DNA of 8,496 bases from DASVEE01 sp036399695 (GTDB lineage Bacteria > Acidobacteriota > Thermoanaerobaculia > Gp7-AA8): the NCBI GenBank assembly GCA_036399695.1, contig DASWMP010000300.1, positions 1 to 8,496 of the forward strand. The letters are read 5' to 3'. How positions within the stretch are numbered: position 1 is the first letter of the stretch; the number at the start of each line of letters is the position of its first letter. Made by a program: the position numbers and the translations under genes. Below are positions 1 to 7,516 of this stretch, one piece after another. The notes beneath the pieces were generated by a model. The model had not been told where the DNA came from. It saw only the letters and a list, made by a program, of their open reading frames with translations, and searched no databases.

Positions 1-63
1 CGCACGCTGTGCGCCTGTACGAGAGAGGGCGCCGCGCTGCCCTGTACAGGCGCACAGCGTGCG
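1..63. repeat. Perfect 20-bp inverted repeat (hairpin)
   Basis: Bases 1-20 and 44-63 are exact reverse complements (20 of 20), separated by a 23-base loop at 21-43. The left arm begins at the first base of the window, so the true arm may extend further upstream. The stem is GC-rich and no T-run follows, so it is not a textbook intrinsic terminator. It could be the 3' end of an upstream transcript, a REP-like extragenic palindrome or a protein-binding palindrome. The pairing is seen directly; its role is unknown. Confidence 0.85.
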
Positions 64-91
64 CCGATACCCTCGTCGTGCGCCGAAGCCT

Positions 92-145
92 CCGCCCAAC
101 CGCCCAACTGCCGACCGCCCAACTGCCGACCGCCCAGCTGCCCAG
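92..145. repeat. 15-bp direct repeats, GC form of the GTTGG family
   Basis: Two identical 15-mers, CGCCCAACTGCCGAC, lie at 101-115 and 116-130. A diverged third copy is at 131-145 and a partial related unit is at 92-100. The reverse complement of this unit differs by one base from the repeating unit in the left arm of the mreB-mreC inverted repeat (2821-2854), so both belong to one family. Here only the C-rich arm is visible; a G-rich partner arm, if there is one, would lie outside the window. Confidence 0.8.
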
Positions 146-168
146 CCTGTGCTATAAACCGCAACGCC

Positions 169-1602
169 TTGGCGAGAAAGCGGAACGCGTCGCAGTCGAC
201 AGATATCGACTGGTATCTGATTTCGATCGACCGGCTCAAGCAGATCGGGCTGGTGGTCGTGATTCTGCTGCTGGGGCTGGCCGGGTACTGGTTCTATCAG
301 CGGCAGCAGGGGAACCCCCGCACGAATGCCGAATCGGCCATTTCGGAAGCGCGTCAGGCACTCAACGCCCTCGCTGCCTCCAAGGACTTCAACAGCCATC
401 AGAGCGAGTTCAACCGGGCGCAGCAGAAGCTCGAAGAGGCCAACCGCCACTTCAACGGTGCCAAATACACCGAAGCGCAGGCGGCGGCGGTCGATTCGCA
501 GACCATCAGCCGCACGGCGCTGTCCGGCGGGGCGGACCGGGAGAACGACGCCCAGTTCCTCACAGTCGAAGGGGACGTCAAGTTCCAGAAGGGCTCCTCG
601 GGCGCCTGGAAAGACGCCGACCCCCGCACTCCTCTCTTTAATGGTGACTGGGTCAAGACCGGGGACCGCGGCTCGGCCGAGCTGATGTTCTCCAACGGCT
701 CGCTCTACACGATCGGTCCGAACGCGCTGCTCGAGATCTACGCCCAGATCAACCCGGGGACGTCGAAACGGACGAACTCGGTGAAGATGCAGGTGGGCTC
801 GGTGGAAGTGGCCACGACGGACGACACGACGTCCGTCCGGACGCCAGGCAACCAGATCATTGTCGAGACGGACTCGACGACGCATGTCGGCGTCGACGAG
901 AAGACGGACGAGACGTCGATCATGACGCTCCGAGGCGGCACGCAGGTGAAGACGGACAGCACGGGCCAGCAGGTTCGCGTCGCCGCCGGCGAGAAAGTGA
1001 GCTCGACAGCGGCGGGCGCCCTGACGCCGGTGAAGAAAGCGGCGCAGTCGCCGTCGATCCTCTCCCCCGCCGATAACCAGGTGTTCCAGCTCACGGCCGA
1101 CCTGCGGGTGCAGTTCGTCTGGGAGGAGACGCCGGGGGCGATCGGCTACGTGCTGCAGGTCTCACGGTCGCGCCTGTTCGCGACGCTGGAGATCAACTCG
1201 CGCCGCGTGAAGACGACGGCAGAAGCGAAAGTGACGGACGAGGGTGCGTTCTACTGGCGCGTGGCGTCGGTGGGACCGGACGGCGACGTCGGCCCCTTCT
1301 CGTCGTTCCGCCGCTTCCGTGTGGCCGGCGGGGGGAAGACGACGAGCGGCGACCGGCAGCCGCCGAAGCTGACGCTGAAGGCGCCGTTCAACATCGGCGG
1401 CCAGTTCTACATGATCGCCGGGACGACCGAGCCGGGGGCCACGGTCTTCATCAACGACGAGGAAGTGGACGTGGAATCGAGCGGCACGTTCCAGAAACTG
1501 GTGAGCTTCGAAAGAATCGGCCGCAACGCGGTGGTGGTGAAAGCCATCGATGCAGCAGGCAATCAGACGGTACAATCGCAGTCGGTGCTGGTGGAGGAGT
1601 AG
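169..1602 (+). CDS. Membrane-anchored FecR-domain protein with FnIII/Ig-like domains
   Basis: This 477-residue protein has a short basic N-terminus, one hydrophobic segment at about residues 24-43, and a large C-terminal part predicted to be periplasmic. Residues 55-117 are Ala/Glu/Gln-rich and helical, like the helical repeats found in some envelope proteins. Residues 127-280 look like a FecR domain: a TVEGDVKF strand, then a LFNGDWVKTGDRGSAEL segment and a following AELMFSNGS strand. Residues 296-385 resemble a fibronectin-III fold (SPADNQVF, then FYWRVASV). Residues 398-477 resemble a bacterial Ig or glucodextranase-B type module (GTTEPGATVFIND, then AIDAAGNQT). No sigma-factor gene lies beside it, so a FecR-type anti-sigma role is unlikely. 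The TTG at 169 was chosen because it gives a basic tail just before the membrane segment. No good ribosome site precedes it, and the frame stays open back to base 1, so the start is uncertain. Its place before mreB suggests an envelope role, which is inference. Confidence 0.8.
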   Translation: MARKRNASQSTDIDWYLISIDRLKQIGLVVVILLLGLAGYWFYQRQQGNPRTNAESAISEARQALNALAASKDFNSHQSEFNRAQQKLEEANRHFNGAKYTEAQAAAVDSQTISRTALSGGADRENDAQFLTVEGDVKFQKGSSGAWKDADPRTPLFNGDWVKTGDRGSAELMFSNGSLYTIGPNALLEIYAQINPGTSKRTNSVKMQVGSVEVATTDDTTSVRTPGNQIIVETDSTTHVGVDEKTDETSIMTLRGGTQVKTDSTGQQVRVAAGEKVSSTAAGALTPVKKAAQSPSILSPADNQVFQLTADLRVQFVWEETPGAIGYVLQVSRSRLFATLEINSRRVKTTAEAKVTDEGAFYWRVASVGPDGDVGPFSSFRRFRVAGGGKTTSGDRQPPKLTLKAPFNIGGQFYMIAGTTEPGATVFINDEEVDVESSGTFQKLVSFERIGRNAVVVKAIDAAGNQTVQSQSVLVEE

Positions 1603-1616
1603 CCCGCCACCCGGCC

Positions 1617-1706
1617 GTTGTTGGTTTTTGGTTGTTGGTTTCTGGTGCTGCGCTCGGCGGCACCGCCGCAGGCAATACCAACAACCAAAAACCGAAAACC
1701 AAAAAC
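1617..1706. repeat. Heptad-built inverted repeat between the FecR gene and mreB
   Basis: The left arm (1617-1646) and right arm (1677-1706) are complementary at 25 of 30 positions, around a 30-base loop. The left arm is a run of 7-base units of the form GTTNNTG, with GG pairs at 1623, 1630, 1637 and 1644, exactly 7 bases apart. The right arm is the matching AACAACC/AAAAACC type. The same design recurs between mreD and mrdA with an unrelated loop. It starts 14 bases after the FecR-gene stop codon. No protein is credible here, although a frame through the repeat stays open into mreB. Confidence 0.85.
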
Positions 1707-1707
1707 C

Positions 1708-1726
1708 CGCGCCCGATCAGGGCGCG
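1708..1726 (+). terminator. GC-rich hairpin, possible weak terminator or 5' leader structure
   Basis: A 7-bp perfect stem (CGCGCCC at 1708-1714 with GGGCGCG at 1720-1726) closes a 5-base GATCA loop. It is followed by CTGTTTGC, which has only three consecutive Ts, so termination on the + strand would be inefficient. It lies 68 bases before the mreB start and directly after the heptad repeat. It may separate FecR-gene and mreB expression, or simply be a leader structure. The stem is certain; the function is not. Confidence 0.3.
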
Positions 1727-1794
1727 CTGTTTGCACCGCGGCGGCTCGGCCCTCTACGCTACGGAATCTTCACTCTCGAGGAAAAGACAATCGA

Positions 1795-2820
<1,026 letters not shown>

Positions 2821-2977
2821 CAGTTGGGCGGTTGGCAGTTGGGCGGTTGGGCGGAAGATCCGGCCGGCCCGCTGCCGCCCGCCGCACGACTCCTCGTATC
2901 GGCGTACTCATTAAAGATGTAGCTCAGGCCGGGAGTCCTGCTCCCGCCCAACCGCCCAATCGCCAACCGCCCAACTG
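2821..2977. repeat. 34-bp near-perfect inverted repeat in the mreB-mreC gap
   Basis: Arms 2821-2854 and 2944-2977 are complementary at 32 of 34 positions; the only difference is one swapped CT/TC pair. They flank an 89-base interior. The left arm starts at the base after the mreB TAA and is made of alternating CAGTTGG and GCGGTTGG units (15-base period). The interior contains a small hairpin (CGGGAG 2930-2935 with CTCCCG 2941-2946, 5-base loop), which overlaps the start of the right arm, so the two folds compete by a few bases. No T-run follows, so it is not an ordinary terminator. The rest of the gap up to 3024 holds only a weak leader for mreC. Confidence 0.9.
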
Positions 2978-3024
2978 TCTCTCCCCCACTGGCCCAAATC
3001 CTGCTGTAAGACGCGGTCGTCAAC

Positions 3025-3879
3025 ATGCCCGCAGAAGTCATCCCCCGCCGCCCGACTTTGTTCTTCATCGTCGTTCTGTCGCTGCTGTTCGTGCTCATGA
3101 GCCTCAGCAGCCAGACCCGCTATGTCGGACAGACCCGCACGATGTTCGAAAGAACCGTGATGACGATCTTTTCGCCCGTTCCTAAAGGGGTGAACTGGAT
3201 CGGAGGCACGGCTTCGGACATGTATCACGGCTATCTGGACATGCGCCGCGCCGTGAATGAGAACGTGGAGCTGCGACGCAAGGTCGCCTCGCTGACCGGC
3301 GAGAACCTCCGCCTCCGTCAGTCCGAAGGGGACATGCGCCGCCTGCGCAGCCTCCTCGGGTATTCGGAGCAGTTCTCAGTCGAGACGACGATGGCCCAGA
3401 CCATCATGATCGACACCTCCAGCCGCTTCAAATCGATCATCATCGATCGAGGCTCGCGCGACGGGGTGGAGGTCAATGACGCCATCGTCAACGCCAACGG
3501 CCTGCTCGGCCGCGTCGTGCTCACCACCAACGACATGGCCAAGGTGCAGCTCCTGACGGACGCGAACGCCGCCATCGGCACGCTGCTCGAACGGACGCGC
3601 CGGCAGGGAGTCGTCCGGGGCAACGGCACCGGGACGCTCGATCTGCTCGACATCCCGTCGCTCGCCGACGTCTCGGTGGGCGATCAGGTCCTGACGGCAG
3701 GCATCGACGGCATCTATCCGAAAGGCATCCCCCTCGGCACCGTCGTGAAGGCGGAGCCGGGCCCGAGTCTCTTCAAGACCATCACGGTCAAACCGGCCGT
3801 GGAGTTCGGGACGATCGAGGAAGTCATCATCATCCACACCCGCAAAATCCCGGCACAGGTCATGAGGTATACGCCTTGA
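3025..3879 (+). CDS. mreC: Rod shape-determining protein MreC
   Basis: This 284-residue bitopic protein matches the MreC family in length and layout. A short cytoplasmic tail is followed by a membrane segment at about 11-28, a coiled coil at about 68-112 (heptad-like Leu/Val in AVNENVELRRKVASL and on to MRRLRSLLGY), and a periplasmic beta-rich region at about 120-272. Family hallmarks there include SIIIDRGSRDGVEVNDAIV, GLLGRVV and a late GIPLGTVV turn. MreC links the MreB filament to PBP2 in the periplasm and helps switch PBP2-RodA into its active state. The ATG at 3025 gives the right N-terminus, though its ribosome site is weak. It sits 204 bases after mreB across an inverted repeat and shares 4 bases with mreD, so mreC-mreD translation is probably coupled. 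Confidence 0.96.
   Translation: MPAEVIPRRPTLFFIVVLSLLFVLMSLSSQTRYVGQTRTMFERTVMTIFSPVPKGVNWIGGTASDMYHGYLDMRRAVNENVELRRKVASLTGENLRLRQSEGDMRRLRSLLGYSEQFSVETTMAQTIMIDTSSRFKSIIIDRGSRDGVEVNDAIVNANGLLGRVVLTTNDMAKVQLLTDANAAIGTLLERTRRQGVVRGNGTGTLDLLDIPSLADVSVGDQVLTAGIDGIYPKGIPLGTVVKAEPGPSLFKTITVKPAVEFGTIEEVIIIHTRKIPAQVMRYTP
3863..3868 (+). promoter_or_regulatory. Ribosome binding site fixing the mreD TTG start
   Basis: TGAGGT at 3863-3868 lies inside the last codons of mreC, with 8 bases between its GAGG core and the TTG at 3876. This spacing, and the TTGA overlap with the mreC stop, support TTG rather than a later codon as the mreD start. Confidence 0.6.
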
Positions 3880-4382
3880 GGTGGCTCCGCTTCGCGATCG
3901 GCCTGCTGATCGCACTGACGCTCCATTCGCTGCTCGACAGCTTCTTTCCGAACGCCCTGGCGTTCTTCAACCCGTACGTCATCCTCGTCGTCTATTACTC
4001 GATGGGCGGCAATATCTTCGGCGCGATCATCGCCGGGGTGACGGCCGGGCTGGTCCAGGACGCGTTCTCGAACGCCATGTTCGGCCTGCACGCGTTCGCC
4101 CTGACGGTGTGCGCCTACATCGTGGCGTCGATCAACGCCCGCCTGGCCCTCCGCGGCACGCTCTCCTTCGGCGCCTGCCTGGGCGGCGCGGTGGTGATCA
4201 ACGAGCTCGTGATCTACATCCTCGTCAACATCCTCGTGAAACAGCGCATCGAAATGTTCGAACAGGCGCTGCTCGTCAAGACCGTCTTCACCCTCCTCTT
4301 CGGCATGCTCGTCTACCAGCTCCTGATGATCTTCCTCCGCGAAGAGCCGATCGAAGCGACGAGACGACAGGTGACGTGGTAG
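3876..4382 (+). CDS. mreD: Rod shape-determining protein MreD
   Basis: This is a small polytopic membrane protein of 168 residues, typical for MreD, which is an inner-membrane part of the elongasome and a partner of MreC. Hydrophobic segments fall at about 5-20, 31-62 (probably two), 70-88, 97-121 and 132-154. The segment GLVQDAFSNAMFGLHAFA at 58-75 matches the conserved MreD pattern of a Gly, an Asp and then a Gly-Leu pair at the start of a helix. The start is a TTG overlapping the mreC stop, served by the site at 3863-3868. The C-terminal tail is short and charged (REEPIEATRRQ). Sequence is poorly conserved in this family, so the call rests on topology, this motif and the position between mreC and mrdA. 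Confidence 0.92.
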   Translation: MRWLRFAIGLLIALTLHSLLDSFFPNALAFFNPYVILVVYYSMGGNIFGAIIAGVTAGLVQDAFSNAMFGLHAFALTVCAYIVASINARLALRGTLSFGACLGGAVVINELVIYILVNILVKQRIEMFEQALLVKTVFTLLFGMLVYQLLMIFLREEPIEATRRQVTW

Positions 4383-4390
4383 TTACGGCT

Positions 4391-4478
4391 GGTTTCTGGT
4401 TGTTGGTTTTCGGTTGTTGGTGACGACGACCGGTGCGGGATTCGCAAGACCAACAACCAAAAACCAATGACCGAAAAC
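4391..4478. repeat. Heptad-built inverted repeat between mreD and mrdA
   Basis: Bases 4392-4421 and 4449-4478 are complementary at 25 of 30 positions around a 27-base loop. GG pairs occur at 4391, 4398, 4405, 4412 and 4419, a strict 7-base period. The units match those at 1617-1706, but the loop does not. The element starts 8 bases after the mreD stop and ends 12 bases before the mrdA ATG, at the edge of the only candidate ribosome site (CGGA, 4478-4481). Folding could therefore affect mrdA translation; that effect is inference. Confidence 0.85.
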
Positions 4479-4490
4479 GGACTCTAATCA

Positions 4491-6422
4491 ATGCGCGTAT
4501 ACCGAGACGACCAGAAGTTCCTTCAGTTCCGCATCAACACCGTCCTGTGGGGCATCGTCGTGGTGTTCGTGTTTCTCGCCGGGTCGTTCTGGTTCGTCCA
4601 GGGCGTGAACGCGGACCGATATCGCGGCCTCGCCGATGCGAATGCCCTTCGTGAGATCGAGATCCCGGCCAAACGCGGCCTGATCATGGACCGCACGGGC
4701 AAGATCCTGGCGGACAACCAGCCGGCCTATTCGCTCGAGCTCGATCGCGTGGCCATGCGGCCGCTGACGAAGCGCGATCCGCAGCACCGGGCCAAGTTGA
4801 TCAACTTCCTCGCGTCCGTGCTGCTGACGACGCCGCAGGACATCGAGGCCCGTTTCGCCAAAGGCAACGGTACGCCGAGCGCGAAGCCGCTCGACATCGC
4901 CGAGGATCTGACCATGTCGCAGGTGGCCTCGATCCAGGCGCAGGTGGTGGCCTTCCCCGAGCTGAACGTCGTGCCGGTGCAGCGCCGGAACTACCCGTAC
5001 AACACCATGGCCGCCCACGTGATGGGGTTCATCGGTGAGGTCAACGACAAGGAGCTGGCGAAGCGGCAGGACCTCGAGCAGGGCGATCTCGTCGGCAAGC
5101 GCGGCGTCGAATACATGTACGACAGCTACCTCCGTGGCCAGGACGGCTCGGAGTTCTGGGAGTACGACGCCAATCACCGCCGCCTCCGCGAATACCAGCC
5201 CGCCCGCAAGCTGCCGGTGCCGGGCGACGACATCTATCTGACGGTCGACTTCGAGCTGCAGCGCCGCGCGGAGCAGTACTTCATCGAGAACGAGATGGTC
5301 GGCTCGGCCGTGGCCCTCGATCCCCGCAACGGGGAAGTGCTGGCCATGGTCTCCTCGCCGGCCTACAACCCCAACGTCTATTCGAAGCGCTTCGCCCCCG
5401 ACACCTGGAAGACGATCGTCAGCAACCCGTTCAAGATCGAGCTGAATCGCGCCATCCAGGGCCTCTACTCCCCCGGGTCGGTCTTCAAGATCGTCATGGC
5501 CATGGCCGGCCTCTCCGAAGGAGTCGTGAACCCCGATACGCAGTTCAGTTGCGGCGGCAGCGGCGTGTTCTTCGGCCGCCGGTTCCGCTGCTGGAAGCGT
5601 GAAGGCCACGGCGCCGTGGACGTCGAGCGCGCCCTGAAGGTCTCGTGCGACATCTACTTCTATCAGACCGGCGGCCGCCTGGGCGTCGACAAGATCAAGG
5701 AGTACGCGAACAAGCTGACGTTCGGCGAGATCTCGCACATCGACCTGGACGGCGAGCGCGCCGGCCTCGTTCCCTCGACCGAATGGGCGCGCGTGAAGCA
5801 GAAGCGCAAGTGGTATCCGTCCGAGACGATCTCCGTCTCGATCGGCCAGGGTCCGCTCATCGTCACGCCGCTCCAGGTGGCGAACATGACCGCGGCCGTC
5901 GCCAACGGCGGCAAGGTCTTCCAGCCGCACGTCGTGCGCTACGTCGACCGCGTGCAGCCGGACGGGAAGAAGAAGCGCTTCCGCGTCCCCAGCAAAGTCA
6001 TCCACGAGGTGCAGCTCGCGCCGCGCGCGCTGCAGGCCGTCCGCACGGGTCTCTGGCAGGTCGTGAACGACGAAGGCGGCACGGGCAGCAACGCCCGCGT
6101 CGAAGGACTGAACGTGGCCGGCAAGACCGGTTCGGTGCAGGTCATCGCCTACTCCGGCTGGATCAAGGCGACGTCGCTGCCGTTCAAGTACCGCGACCAC
6201 GCCTGGTTCGCCTCGTTCGCCCCGGCCGACAACCCGCAGCTCGTCGTGGTGGTGTTCGTCGAGCACGGTGGCGCCGGCGGTGCCGACGCCGCCCCGCTCG
6301 CGAAGCTGCTGTATGAATCACGCTTCCGCGACAAGGTCACGAATGCACGTCTCGACCTGTCGAATCCCGAGACGCTCGAGCAGATCAAGGAGGGCGAGCT
6401 GCCTCTGCCGCAGACACGCTGA
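4491..6422 (+). CDS. mrdA: Penicillin-binding protein 2, elongation transpeptidase
   Basis: This is a 643-residue class B penicillin-binding protein that cross-links peptidoglycan during lateral-wall growth and works as a pair with RodA. A cytoplasmic tail is followed by one membrane anchor at about 19-37. The non-catalytic pedestal domain begins near residue 55 (EIPAKRGLIMDRTGKILADN, a hallmark of the family) and includes NTMAAHVMGFIGEV at 171-184. The transpeptidase domain runs from about 268 to 610. Its motifs are SVFK at 330-333 (Ser330 nucleophile, Lys333), SCD at 385-387 in the SxN position (Asp in place of Asn, as in Escherichia coli PBP2), and KTG at 545-547. ISVSIGQGPLIVTPLQ at 447-462 is also characteristic. 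The ATG at 4491 fits the family N-terminus; the ribosome site is weak. The TGA overlaps the rodA ATG by one base. Confidence 0.97.
   Translation: MRVYRDDQKFLQFRINTVLWGIVVVFVFLAGSFWFVQGVNADRYRGLADANALREIEIPAKRGLIMDRTGKILADNQPAYSLELDRVAMRPLTKRDPQHRAKLINFLASVLLTTPQDIEARFAKGNGTPSAKPLDIAEDLTMSQVASIQAQVVAFPELNVVPVQRRNYPYNTMAAHVMGFIGEVNDKELAKRQDLEQGDLVGKRGVEYMYDSYLRGQDGSEFWEYDANHRRLREYQPARKLPVPGDDIYLTVDFELQRRAEQYFIENEMVGSAVALDPRNGEVLAMVSSPAYNPNVYSKRFAPDTWKTIVSNPFKIELNRAIQGLYSPGSVFKIVMAMAGLSEGVVNPDTQFSCGGSGVFFGRRFRCWKREGHGAVDVERALKVSCDIYFYQTGGRLGVDKIKEYANKLTFGEISHIDLDGERAGLVPSTEWARVKQKRKWYPSETISVSIGQGPLIVTPLQVANMTAAVANGGKVFQPHVVRYVDRVQPDGKKKRFRVPSKVIHEVQLAPRALQAVRTGLWQVVNDEGGTGSNARVEGLNVAGKTGSVQVIAYSGWIKATSLPFKYRDHAWFASFAPADNPQLVVVVFVEHGGAGGADAAPLAKLLYESRFRDKVTNARLDLSNPETLEQIKEGELPLPQTR
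6387..6393 (+). promoter_or_regulatory. Strong Shine-Dalgarno-like AAGGAGG inside the end of mrdA
   Basis: AAGGAGG at 6387-6393 is a full anti-16S match but lies 28 bases before the rodA ATG, too far for direct initiation, and no in-frame start codon for rodA lies at normal spacing from it. It encodes part of an IKEGEL stretch in PBP2. It might hold ribosomes near the TGATG junction for re-initiation, or be chance. Confidence 0.3.
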
Positions 6423-7516
6423 TGTTCCGCCGAACTTTCTCCAACGTCGATCTCAATTTCCTCGGCACGGCGATCGTCCTGGCGGCGATCGGCTGCATGC
6501 TGGTCTACAGCGCCACCTATTTCACCGAGCCGGAGCTCAGCACGTTCAAGCGTCAGATCATGTGGGTGGTGATCGGCCTCGTGCTGGCCACGATCATCCT
6601 CGTCGTCGACTATCACGTGCTGTTCGACATCGCGCCGATCCTCTACGGCATCGGCATGCTGTTACTCGTCTACCTGCTGTTCTGGGGACAGCTCACCGCG
6701 AACGTGAAGTCGTGGATTCACATAGGGGCCTTTCAGTTTCAGCCGGCCGAGTTCATGAAGGTGTTCACGGCGCTGATGCTGGCGCGCTACTTCGACTCGA
6801 ACGACCGGGCGTACCTCAATTTCCGCTCGTTCCTGACGGCCATGGCCATCATCGGCGCGCCGGTGGCGCTGATCATCATTCAGCCCGATTTCGGCACCGC
6901 GGCGTCGTTCTTTCCGCTCGTGGCGGTGGCCATGTTCTTCGGCGGCATTCGCGCCCGCGTCTGGACGGCGATGATCCTGGTGGTGGCCCTGGCGCTGCCG
7001 CTCGGCTGGGCGTTTTTCCTCAAGCCATATCAGCGGGAACGCGTAATGACGTTCCTCAATCCGGAGCGCGATCCGCGCGGCTCGGGCTACCAGGTCATCC
7101 AGGCAAAGATCGCCATCGGCTCCGGCGGTATTCACGGGAAAGGCTTCGGCAACGGGACGCAGGGGAAGTTCGGCTTCATCCCCGAGCATCACACCGACTT
7201 CATCTTCTCCGTCCTCGGCGAGGAATGGGGGTTCATCGGGGTGATCATCGTCCTGGCGCTGTATCTATTCTTCATCATCCAGGCGATGACGTTCGCTAAA
7301 CACGCACGAGATCGAGGAGGTACATTCCTCGTCATCAGTCTGATCTCGTTCTTCATCTTCCACATCCTGATCAACGTGTCGATGCAGATCGGCATCCTCC
7401 CGACGACCGGTATCCCGCTGCCGCTGATCTCGTACGGCGGCTCGTCGACGATGATGTTCTTCATCGCCATCGGCCTGATGCTGAATGTGGACATGCGCCG
7501 GTTCGTAAACGCGTGA
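6422..7516 (+). CDS. rodA: RodA, SEDS-family peptidoglycan glycosyltransferase
   Basis: This 364-residue protein with about ten hydrophobic segments fits RodA in length and topology. RodA polymerises lipid II into glycan strands in the inner membrane, together with PBP2. Visible hallmarks are GAFQFQPAEFMK at 102-113, QPDFGTA at 154-160, RERVMTFLNPERDPRGSGYQ at 205-224, and GFIPEHHTDFIFSVLGEEWG at 251-270. The last carries the conserved Asp259, equivalent to the catalytic Asp of characterised RodA proteins. GILPTTGIPLPLISYGGSS at 324-342 is the usual C-terminal signature. The ATG shares its A with the mrdA stop (TGATG), so the two partners are probably made by coupled translation. Direct linkage to a PBP2-type gene favours RodA over FtsW. 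Confidence 0.97.
   Translation: MFRRTFSNVDLNFLGTAIVLAAIGCMLVYSATYFTEPELSTFKRQIMWVVIGLVLATIILVVDYHVLFDIAPILYGIGMLLLVYLLFWGQLTANVKSWIHIGAFQFQPAEFMKVFTALMLARYFDSNDRAYLNFRSFLTAMAIIGAPVALIIIQPDFGTAASFFPLVAVAMFFGGIRARVWTAMILVVALALPLGWAFFLKPYQRERVMTFLNPERDPRGSGYQVIQAKIAIGSGGIHGKGFGNGTQGKFGFIPEHHTDFIFSVLGEEWGFIGVIIVLALYLFFIIQAMTFAKHARDRGGTFLVISLISFFIFHILINVSMQIGILPTTGIPLPLISYGGSSTMMFFIAIGLMLNVDMRRFVNA

Noticed and set aside
101..145. Possible CRISPR array from the 15-mer repeats
   Set aside because: The repeats are directly adjacent with no spacers and are too short; no cas gene is present.
153..158. TATAAA as a -10 promoter element for the FecR-domain gene
   Set aside because: No -35 match lies at proper spacing, and it ends only 10 bases before the TTG, leaving almost no leader. 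A leaderless transcript cannot be excluded.
1731..1760. Candidate mreB promoter (TTGCAC, 18 bases, TACGCT)
   Set aside because: Each box matches the sigma-70 consensus at only three of six positions, too weak to call in GC-rich DNA.
1618..1794. N-terminal extension of MreB in the same frame
   Set aside because: It only translates the intergenic inverted repeat and hairpin. MreB homology, the membrane helix and a ribosome site all support the ATG at 1795.
2910..2950. tRNA-like piece (GTAGCTCAGG followed by a small hairpin)
   Set aside because: There is no TpsiC arm (GGTTCGAATCC-like) and no acceptor stem pairing, so it is a chance D-arm resemblance.
4488..6266. Long open frame on the minus strand (592 codons)
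   Set aside because: It lies entirely antisense to mrdA, whose motifs are unmistakable. Its His/Asp/Arg/Val-rich composition is typical of the antisense frame of a high-GC gene.
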